64,000 nt of DNA from Costus lasius (lineage: Eukaryota; Streptophyta; Magnoliopsida; Zingiberales; Costaceae): positions 58,917,949 to 58,981,948 of the forward strand of contig CM050449.1 in assembly GCA_027563935.2 (NCBI GenBank). The letters run 5' to 3'. Of this stretch, positions 55,502-64,000 are shown piece after piece. The translations under genes and the position numbers were made by a program. The notes under the pieces are model-generated. The model saw only the letters and a list, made by a program, of their open reading frames with translations. It was not told where the DNA came from and did not search any database. Position 1 is the first letter of the stretch, and each line of letters opens with the position of its first letter.

Positions 55502-57307
55502 TGTCACGCCCCAATTTTTCACGCCTAAAACTAGAGCATGATAGCACAATTTACACAACCTCTGCGTAAACTGTCAGCTAACACTCCTACCAATATGTAC
55601 TATGCGGAAACGTGAAAGTAAATACAATGCGCACTCACTACAGATCGTCTCTCAACAGAATAGCACTCTCCCCTAACTCTACCTAATCAACTAACCCTCT
55701 AAGCTGACTGAAGCAGTGTGGCCGAATCTCTGATGCAAGCAATACTGAAGCAAGGTGGCGGGTTAGGCTCTTCCTCTGCCACTAACCACTTTGCACACCT
55801 TGTGCGCCCTGAAACTCACAAGATTTCACTGGCAGGTATCGCACACAAGCAAGGTGATCTATCATAGATCAAAGAGCACTAGACATATGCTCAAACCTTA
55901 ACACTCAATTAACTACCGGCCTGTACGGAAACCCTAAACAGGTATATCCACAACTACACAACGAGACTTTGAGCAAGACAAGCACTAAGCTTGCGCCTAC
56001 TCTAAGCCTAAAGCTCAACAATCCAAACGATGAAAACACCACACCAAAAACACACTAGTCTCGGATATGAGGAAGGCCTCTCCCAACCTCGGGTAGAGAT
56101 ACCAATCAATATATATATATGCTATAATCAACAATCGTCACACACAAAGGTTTAAGGGTTTATACCAAAGCAAAGCAATGAATACAAGATGCAAGCTTTC
56201 GGCTCTCTCCCTCCAAGTAGCCGCGCCCTTCAAACTGCACAAGAGCAAGCTCTTGTGGATCGGACCCTAGGGTGGAAGGCCCTAGGGTGATTGTTGATGT
56301 CGTCTCCCCCCTTGTGCTTGCCTCCAAGCACAAGCCGCCAAGACCACCTAGTGGACAGCAAGGTGCCGCCACCCAAAGGTGATCGCCGGTGATGAAGAAG
56401 AAGAGGAAGTGATCGCCGGTTGAGGTCCTTGCCCTCCAAGGACTCGCCAAAGCAATGCCGCTCCTCTTCAAGTGTTCTTCCTCGCCTCTAGGAAGAGCAA
56501 GCCTCTCACTCGCAAATTGGACAGCACTTCGTTGCACCAAGGTTCATCAGCCTCCTTCAAGTTCGCCAAGCGCCTCCTCTTATAGACTAGCCCCTAGTCA
56601 CCAATTCAAATGCCAAGTTTAATTGGAGCCGCGCCATGGAGAAGGAATAGGGAAGCTCCTTCCTATTTCGGTGGAGATTCAAACTCATCCACAAGCTTGA
56701 ACCAAGCTTGGCCGAGCAAGGGGAACCACGCCATGAACTCTTGATGTCCGCCCAAGCCATGAACTCGCCCAAGTATTGGATCAAAGTGGGTTATGAAGAG
56801 AAAACCCATTAGTCCCTTATTGTATCTCAATTTCAAATCTTATTGGATCTTGCCTCTAAGTTGCCACATGCTAAACATGTGCCCACTTAAATAACAATCC
56901 AATTAATTCCCTTCATGTCCTAGGCCACATAGATCAGCCCATAGGACTCAGAATTGAAGCTCGATCGAACCCAGTCATGTCCAGTGACCATGGTTAAGCT
57001 GACCATGGTTAAGCTAACCATGGTTAAGCTAACCATGGTTAAGCTAACCATGGTTAAGTTAACCATGCTCCAAAACTTCAAAGTGACTCCTCAGCATTCC
57101 AAAGCACCCCCAGGCCATGCCTAAGGATAAGATGTTTCGATGTACCTGCAAGAACATACTCAACACAGTGTCAGTAACCTAACTCCTCTAGTAGGCTCCC
57201 TGCAACACTAGCCTAACTCCCCGTCAAGCTCCTTCATCCCTTCTCAAAACCCCGCTGAATCCATGGGATGGGCTAGGGTATAACCCAAATATACCCAGGG
57301 TCTCACA
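55502..57307 (-). mobile_element. Probable solo LTR (TGTGAGACCC...GGGGCGTGACA)
   Basis: On the minus strand the ends are TGTGAGACCC (57307) and GGGGCGTGACA (55502), a common plant LTR pair. The flanks are CTAAG (55497-55501) and CTAAT (57308-57312), a 4-of-5 match for a decayed TSD. Length is 1806 bp. On the minus strand CTATAAGAGG at about 56578-56587 could be a TATA box. Short ORFs at 56160-56780 look like chance frames. Confidence 0.65.
56986..57067. repeat. 15-bp minisatellite, about 5.4 copies
   Basis: The unit ACCATGGTTAAGCTA repeats from 56986 to 57067 with one or two changes. The core CCATGG is palindromic. Confidence 0.95.
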
Positions 57308-57751
57308 CTAATAGTACATTCTCTTTTTGCCGAAAGGTTTGGGCTTCTCTGATGGCGTGACGAAGGCGAAATTAATGGAGAAAAGGTAGAGGATCACTTG
57401 GGGAAGGAGTTAATACTATTTGTTGTAACAAAGGTTACATCCGCGGTGAAAGCATTAGGGTAGTAAAGGCAATGAGTGGGGAGGATGGGGACATGTCGGA
57501 AGACAAATAGATTTTTAACATTAAAATAATTTAAAATCATGATTTTTCATTATTATTATAATAGAGTATTAAATTTAAAGCATTTATTGATTTAGCCATA
57601 AATATCAACTGAGTAGACTTGGGTTCTTTATATAAACCAATGTGGTTGTGAATAAAAAACCAATTGCAAATGGATTCTTATGGGAACTTATGTAAATTAG
57701 ATTTAATTTCCTTTCCTAATTTGTGAAATCAAATTATGAAATAAAACAAAA
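57308..57751. other. AT-rich sequence, no feature recognised
   Basis: Possibly non-TE host DNA between the solo LTR and the tRNA gene. A stretch at 57345-57480 has a G/A-rich frame of about 35 codons but no family I recognise. Confidence 0.3.
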
Positions 57752-57823
57752 TGCACCAGCCGGGAATCGAAACCCGGGTTTGTACCGTGGCAGGATACTA
57801 TTCTACCACTAGTCCACTGGTGC
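57752..57823 (-). tRNA. tRNA-Gly (anticodon GCC), one extra base in the T loop
   Basis: On the minus strand the sequence begins GCACCAGTGGACTAGTGGTA and ends CCCGGCTGGTGCA. The acceptor stem GCACCAG/CTGGTGC is perfect; the anticodon loop CTGCCAC gives GCC. TTTT follows the 3' end (57751-57748), a Pol III terminator. The length is 72 rather than the usual 71: the T arm reads CCGGGTTTCGATTCCCGG, an 8-nt loop with one extra T. It is a true gene or a very recent pseudogene. Confidence 0.85.
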
Positions 57824-58379
57824 TAGTGATTTTGTACCCTAAAATGTCTATTTACTAGATATATACTCAAAGTTGACTACAATCTTAGTTCATCTATAAA
57901 TAATATATAAATCACATGGTAGCTTTTTTTTTATATATACGTGCTTGTGTTTTAATTACGAATTTACATTTAATGCTACCTTCTTTCCAACTTTTTGGAG
58001 GAGTTTATGGGAAGTACTTTTGATTTGGTATATGGGAGATATATATAGGCAAGATACATTATTGCTCATTAAGATAAATTAAAGAAGTTATAATTGTATG
58101 TTAAAAAAATAAAATAGAGCACTTATAATTGTATGTAGAAAAAATATATATATATATTAAGCAAGTGCTCTGCAATCTGCAATGCGGCAGTGAGCAGAGT
58201 AGAAAAGAAATATAGCCAATATGTCATCATATATTTATGTACTTAATTTTTATAGTTAATTTTAATTATTTTGACAGCCAACGCTGCATAGCGTGTATAT
58301 AGTTATATATATGGTGTTGGGATTAATTGGGATAATTAATTTATTAATTAATTAATGTGCACCAAATTAACCTGCCGCT
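57824..58379. other. AT-rich intergenic sequence, no feature recognised
   Basis: Contains AT microsatellite-like runs (58146-58160; 58330-58355). I see no ORF, RNA gene or TE border apart from the truncation edge of G2 at about 58380. Confidence 0.4.
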
Positions 58380-59567
58380 ATGGGACTTAGGATCTTGGTC
58401 AATGAGAAAAGGATCTAGCATGGGTTCCATCTTAGGCAAAGTAAGGGATCCTAACTCATGTGGGTTGAGATCTAAAGGTGAAGGATCCTCTATGTGTAAA
58501 AGTTTGGGCTCTAGGGGTGGGCTTAGGCCTAACTTGGAAAGTTTAGTGCTAGATGGCTCAAAAGTGGTCAAAGAAGGGCCTAGACAAGATGGTATGTCTA
58601 CCTTAATCTCTAAATATGGTTGAGTAAGATATTTAGGCAGATCATCCATAGAGAAAGGTTCAAACTTAGGTTGAGTCAAGCCGAAAGTGTGATGGTCCTC
58701 TAATTGAAGGTGTTGGATTTCTAAAGTGTCTAGAGGCTCATCTAAACTTTCACTAAGGTCAAGTGGCTTGGAACCTAAGTGTTCACAACCTATTGAAGAG
58801 TTCTCTAAAGTTTTTCTTATGTCATGAAGAGTAGGTTCACATGGTTCAAGCACTTGATCTAAACATGGGAGCCCTAAAGGGTGAGGCAAACTAGTCTCAT
58901 AGGTCACTAAGGGTAGGATAGCTTCCACTAAGTCTAGCCTAATATGATTGGGTTCAAGTTCTTCCATAGGCTTAGGTGAGATTGTTCTTAAAGGTGTGGA
59001 CTTAGTATGACCTATGTGGATGTCAAGAGAGTTTTCCTTAAGTTGGTTGAGTTCTTGTTTGGGTTTTATGGACAACATGATTTGACATGGAGGTAAGTCT
59101 TCAATGGGTTCCCTAGACTTGATTTGAGATTGGCTTTGGGAGGGTAGCTTTGGTTCTAAGGCTTGATTGAGCTCCATGGTTTGATTGACTACCTTAGGGG
59201 CTTTGGATCTTGGATGGTCAATTTTCCTTTTATAAAATCTCTTAAGATTTTGCTCCACCTCACTAGCTATTTGAAAAGCATCTTCTATTGTGTATATGGG
59301 GTAGTAGGTGAGACCTCTTTTAATCTCAAAGCTAAGACCATCTCTAAACCGGTTAAGCATAACCCTAGGAGCTTCTCTAGTACTATGGTAGAGGGTTTTG
59401 AACTTTAGTATATATTCAGCTACATTCATGTTCTCTTGGGTAAGCAATTTTTCATTGAGAGATGTAGGGTCATTGAGAGATGTAGGGTCATATATTTCTT
59501 TTATCATGTCATCCCATCTCTTGATGGGTTGTCTATTGCCTCTTAGGGGATTGAATCTAGTAGTCAT
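58380..59567 (-). pseudogene. Gag-like ORF of G2, truncated after about 396 codons
   Basis: It starts MTTRFNPLRGNRQ and follows the G protein with about 9 amino-acid changes, for example E to K in QNLERF, R to P in SRERIE and G to R in DIGKTL. It stays in frame until the break at 58380, where unrelated sequence takes over. Of 13 nucleotide differences I count 9 replacement and 4 silent, close to neutral expectation. Confidence 0.85.
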
Positions 59568-59710
59568 TTTCGAAATGAGTAAGGTTTTGAAAATAAACCC
59601 TAAGGTGATAAATATAGCTAGTCAAATTCTTTCAAGCACCTAGGTCCCAAAATCGCCTTAGTAGTAGGAAAATAATTTTGGTCTTATAAAATCCTACTCT
59701 AAGAGCCTAA

Positions 59711-59722
59711 CCTCTGATACCA
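59711..59722 (-). promoter_or_regulatory. Primer-binding site of G2
   Basis: On the minus strand TGGTATCAGAGG lies three bases from the LTR; the following bases differ from G. Confidence 0.75.
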
Positions 59723-59725
59723 AGA

Positions 59726-61622
59726 TGATGGGGTCGGCAAGCATGCAACATTCAAACAACGCGCTTCGAAAACATTTTGAAATTAAGGATAGCTTCATAA
59801 ACCCCTTAAGCTAACGTAGTTTGAAATTAGTTTGATTATGGTATATGGTAGAGAAAACCGAAACTATTTATCAAGTGAATCCTAGCATGCACTTCTAGAT
59901 AAGATGAAATTGACAACGCTGAGCATGCGGTTCTACAACATCAAATAGACCTAAGCATGCGATTCTACCATAAATAATAGAGCTACTCTAAGGGAGGAAC
60001 TCACCTTGCACCCTTTGAGAATAGAAAGGGTGACCTTCCCGTTCTTCACCGGTCCAATGGTGGAAACTCACGAAGTAGGGCCCTATGAGCTTACAACCAA
60101 GACATTACAGCATCCCACACATGCGTGGGTGAGTTTAACAGAATATTAAGAGGCCAATAACACAAGCACATTCAAGGGGGAGTCTAGACCCCAAATTCCC
60201 TTGCTAACACATTTTGGGGCTAACTAACTAAGAGGGGAGGATGGGGGTGCGTTGGTATATCCTCCTTGATCTTGCGCCACCTATAAAGATATTATATGAG
60301 TGTAGATGGATGCTCAAACTCATCAAAGAAGATATCAACCAAGAAATAGGAACTTAGCTAGAGTATGGGATGACTTGTTCTCGGCAAGTTGCTTGAAGCA
60401 CCATCTTGAGTCATGGTTGCAACCAACTCCTTCTTGGGATTGAGACTTCTTCAAGGCTGATAGGAGCAGTGGGGTGAGCTCTTGATCTCAGAACATGCGC
60501 TGGTGGTGGAGGCTTGAGGAAGTGAGGAAGCAGGGAACTCTCGGCAAGGTGTGGAAGAGGGGAAGGGGGAAGGTGACACACACCAATAGAAGACAAACTT
60601 CTGAAATTTGAAAATGCTTTCAACACCAACTGATGACTTTACAAGAGGAATACATCATATAGGGGGCTGTCAACGGTTGCCTCCCTTCCCTAAGCACATG
60701 ACAAACTGAATGACAAGAGCAGGTTGCGTTTCCTTCCCTAAGTACATGACACATTGAGTGAACAAGGGCAGGTTGCAGGCGGTTGAAGGGGCTGAAGGAG
60801 TTGTCACTCTTCAGCTGATGTGTGCAGCTTCTAGAAGTAGGAAACTCTGCATTGCTGGTGGCGTGCAGACCTCTTCTTGGCAGTGGTGGTTGGCGAATGA
60901 TGGGCTAAAAAAGGGAGCTGTCATTCTGCAGGAAATGGAGACAGCTTCTTGAGGCTGAAATTCTGCAAAGCTGCTGGCGCATGATGGCTGTAAGGGGCTG
61001 CAAAAGCTGGTGGCTGGCGCATGTTGACTTTAAGGGGCTGCAACAGCAGGTGAGGGAATGGTCTTGTCCATCTTTGCTTCAAAGGGGAAGGGGCGGTTGG
61101 AGGTAGAGACAAATCCCCATGGCTGCCAACTAGGATGGTGGAGTGTTGGGTACTTGTGGTGATGCTCCTTTGAGTTGGATGGGCTGGTTCTCACATGAGA
61201 TGGGCTCATGGGCTCATGGCATCTCTTGGAGTTATCTTGACTTGATTTTGACTTGCATCCCAAAATGGAGTTGACCTATACTATTACATCAATTTCATGC
61301 ACTAACCTACCATACATAAGTGGCGGATCCTAGGGATGTAACTACATGGTGTAATTGTTGGGTGGATCTAACCTACCATATGATGCAAGTTATGCTAGGA
61401 GATCTAACTTAAAGGATGCATGCAATGCAAGGAATGAAAATCTAACTTAAAGATGCATGCAATGCAAGAGATGGAAATAACTTAAAGGATGCATGCAATG
61501 CAAGGAATGAAAATCTAACTTAAAGATGCATGCAATGCAAGAGATGGAAATTTAGGTGCCCTAGCTAGGGTAACCTTAAACTCCATTTGTATTTCCGTGG
61601 GTCATGTCGCCTCCCCACATCA
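59726..61622 (-). mobile_element. 5' LTR of G2
   Basis: 1897 bp, with the same ends as G (TGATGTGGGGAGG on minus at 61622). Its outer 360 bp (61264-61622) is close to G, but 59760-61150 has many substitutions and indels. Repeats of AAAGATGCATGCAATGCAAG occur at 61410-61545, one more unit than in G. Confidence 0.85.
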
Positions 61623-62017
61623 ATACCCTTTTAAGCCAATTCCTCTTCATGACAACTAATTATTGGGCCTCATTGGATAATGAGCTAGCCCAAACTTCAT
61701 GGCATGGGTTGATTAAGCCATTGGATCCAATCCAATGCAACCCTAATCCAAATGTGACCAATCTAGGTCAATATCGGGTCAACCTGCCAAAAATGAAGTT
61801 TGGCTCCAATAACTTTCTTCCAACTCATCAGGCCCATTGGCGCTGATGAAATCTTCCAAATGGATCCAAGTTATCCAATAACTTGATCCTAAGGCTTCTG
61901 AATAAAGCAACGTCAAGAGTCTATTGCGTGTGACCCCGTAGGATCCATATGACGATGGCAATGATGTAAACATCATAAGCAGTGAGAGGTATCTAGCAAC
62001 ACATCACTACTACCCAT
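61623..62017 (-). mobile_element. Fragment of a D-type copia LTR
   Basis: It parallels 4308-4700 (for example TATTGGGCCTCATTGGATAA). It is cut on the left by G2 and on the right by an LTR at 62018. Confidence 0.75.
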
Positions 62018-64000
62018 TGTAACATCCCCTCAGAATAAACCCCAATCACAGACAGAAACCGCGGAAGAATAGGGAACGTCACACTCAAAACAACAAGACA
62101 GATGCTAGGGAATGATAGCTTACGGAAAACGATTCGGAAAATTTCGGCAGCATGTCCCCAGAAAAACTAAGGAAATTCCTGTACATGCTCCATAAACACA
62201 AGCTGAAACATACCATTTCGAAATCAAAACTCTTAATCTTTATCACAACATCAAACTAATAAATCACAATAATCAAATAACACTGTACAAAATAGAATTC
62301 ACCGAAAACAGGCTTAAGCCCTCGATTTAACAGACGTATCAAAACCAAATGCCAACCCGGCAACAATATCTCAGTAGTCGAAAACTAACAGCCACATCCG
62401 GCTAACATGTCAATGAATAAAATCATAAAAACCCCGGCCACATCCGGCCCTCAAAATAGCACAGGCTCGCAGGCCCCAAAATATCAAGTCAGAAAACTAA
62501 ACATTCGCTCACGCTGTAGGCTCCTGTCCTTCATCTGGAAATATCGTGGAATGAGCTACACGGCTCAGTGAGTAGATAGTCTCGTTCGACCATCCACTAA
62601 TATACAATCAAAAATAGATGCAGATATCTTTTCAAAGCTTTTAACGGAATATGTCAAAGTATGATACATAAGAAAACCGAAAACCATAAATTACAATCGT
62701 GATCAGAGAACAATACACCCACAACCTCGGGCAACCAGACACAAAACAGCCTATCCGGCTAATAGACTAAGGATCACACAACTAATGTCCAGTGATTCAG
62801 AATTGACCCCAAGGGTCCAACCTGGCCCTCGTCAAGGCACTGAGAGTAACTTGCAACAAACAATGGTGAGGCGTAGATTCAAGAGGTGGCCCCCACCAGG
62901 TCACGACGTGGCACTTTGCTCTACGACACTCAACCGCACCCCCTTACCGGGAACACAAACAGAACAGAACGGAAGGTGAATGAATTCAAGAGGTGGCCCC
63001 CGTCTGACCAAGACGTGGCACTTTGTTTCAAACACCCAACTCTCAAAAGGTTTATCACTTGGACAAAATACCCTTCACACAAACCGGAAACCTGAACCTC
63101 TAACCTTGTCACTAGACTCTAGAACAGTCCCTCCCTTACCGGAAACAAATCGGAATAGGTTGGGTGGATTCCCCAACCCCAAATCAGAATGACTGTTCAC
63201 TGAGTGCTCTAGTTGACCCTTAGGTTCAGTCCATTCAAGCCTAGGACCCTTATCGTGTGCATACCACACAAACATTGTCTCAAACATCACATCAATCAAG
63301 TTCAGGAAAGGTCCTTAAATTTCATGCAAACATGGTTTAACTTTTTCTAAGTTATCATCCAAGGTTATCAATCAATATTTCACATCAATACTTCCTACAT
63401 ACACCATTCAACTAAAAATACATATTAATACCGACAATTCACCAAATTTCATTCGCAGCTAACATAAATACAGGAAATCACAAAATCATAGTTTTCTCCT
63501 AGTTCTTACAACAAAAGACAGAAATGCCCCTAGTTCAAAGTTTAAGTCATGCAGGAAAACTTATCCAAAAATTTCGTAAAAATAGTCATTACATCCCTCA
63601 TGATCTTAGATTCGTAATTTCAAGTTTTCCCCCAATTTAACTAGAAAATTTACCGAATTACCCCTAGGTCAATTTCGGTCAACAGAAATTATTATTTCCA
63701 AAAATTCCCCAAAAATAACGGTAGAGTCCTCATATATCTAATTTCATGAAAATCAGGTTTGCCCTAATTTGTACCCACACATTTGAGAGCAATTTCATGA
63801 AGAAGGGGCGAAATTCTCAATTAATCCCTAATCTTCATGTAATTGAATGTTTAAAGCCACATACATGTTTAATCAAGGTCTAATTGATGATTGGAAGTCT
63901 TAAAGATGAAAAGCCCTAAGTTTCATGCAAACTAGGGTTTCGAAATTTGGGGAAAAACAAGGAAACATACACAACTTTGGAATCAAGAGATCATGTCATA
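62018..64000 (-). mobile_element. LTR-type sequence ending GGGGATGTTACA on minus, runs off the window
   Basis: TGTAACATCCCC at 62018 breaks the D-type LTR and looks like the inverted end of a plant LTR; the preceding CCCAT could be a TSD copy. No primer-binding site, polypurine tract or coding region is visible up to 64000. The identity of the element is not determinable here. Confidence 0.45.
62878..63030 (+). repeat. Partial tandem duplication, period about 107 bp
   Basis: TTCAAGAGGTGGCCCCC and GACGTGGCACTTTG recur at 62878 and 62985. The copies have diverged. Confidence 0.75.

Larger units (their letters stand above)
58380..61622 (-). mobile_element. Second copy of the gag-only family (G2), 3'-truncated
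   Basis: 5' LTR 59726-61622, primer-binding site 59711-59722, gag start at 59567, and similarity to G ends at about 58380 inside the ORF. The 3' part and 3' LTR are missing. The internal part is about 99% identical to G, but the LTR is far more diverged and 88 bp longer. It lies in a D-like LTR on the right (61623 onward). Confidence 0.88.

Noticed and set aside
57345..57480. Possible host exon remnant (frame with GEKVEDHLGKEL)
   Set aside because: Only about 35 codons, with no family recognised and no splice signals I would trust.
62785..63299. Short overlapping ORFs in the right-edge LTR
   Set aside because: They arise from a tandem duplication and read on both strands without domain content.

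Overview
The window is plant nuclear DNA made almost entirely of LTR retrotransposons. Evidence is Ty1/copia and Ty3/gypsy proteins of plant type, primer-binding sites for initiator Met tRNA and Asp tRNA, Athila-type ORFs, and one plant-type tRNA-Gly(GCC) gene. I see no host protein-coding gene I can support. The species cannot be read from the sequence; heavy self-nesting suggests an angiosperm with a large repeat-rich genome.

Left half (1-45874) is a stack of insertions, several datable by exact 5-bp target-site duplications (TSDs). From outermost to innermost: an Athila-type gypsy derivative on the minus strand (5430-7379 and 39478-45874); a copia-type LTR D2 (-) inside it; copia element D1 (+), seen here as the end of its polyprotein plus 3' LTR, inside D2; copia element C (+) in the D1 LTR (TSD GCACT); copia element E (+) in the gag of C (8943-33068, TSD AATCG); copia element F (-) in the 5' leader of E (12104-27182, TSD GGGGA); and a gag-only LTR element G (-) in the RNase H region of F (13979-19902, TSD ATGTG). 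C, E and F belong to one copia family. E keeps a complete 1294-residue gag-pol ORF; F has two stops and C four. By-eye LTR divergence (E about 0.8%, F about 0.5%, G about 0.2%) falls in the order required by the nesting.

The stack also carries a segmental duplication. The block 2607-7379 recurs at 36644-41427 with about 27 mismatches and two indels. Its left copy is fused at 7379/7380 to the 5' leader of C through a 5-bp microhomology. The C-type LTR at 940-2606 and the 200-bp 3' LTR at 36444-36643 share the same TSD, so they look like the two ends of one original C insertion.

Right half (45875-64000) is older, more broken material: an Athila integrase and a downstream ORF-1-type pseudogene on the plus strand with part of a 3' LTR; a 5'-truncated D-like LTR; a gypsy integrase pseudogene followed by its LTR; a diverged copia LTR; a probable solo LTR (55502-57307); a short AT-rich low-complexity interval with the tRNA-Gly gene; a truncated second copy of the gag-only family (G2, 58380-61622) sitting in a D-like LTR; and the edge of another LTR (62018-64000).

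Nothing here looks like a host pathway. The informative biology is the insertion history, the gag-only family G, a rearrangement with readable breakpoints, and hairpin-rich repeat arrays that recur in unrelated gypsy LTRs and spacers.
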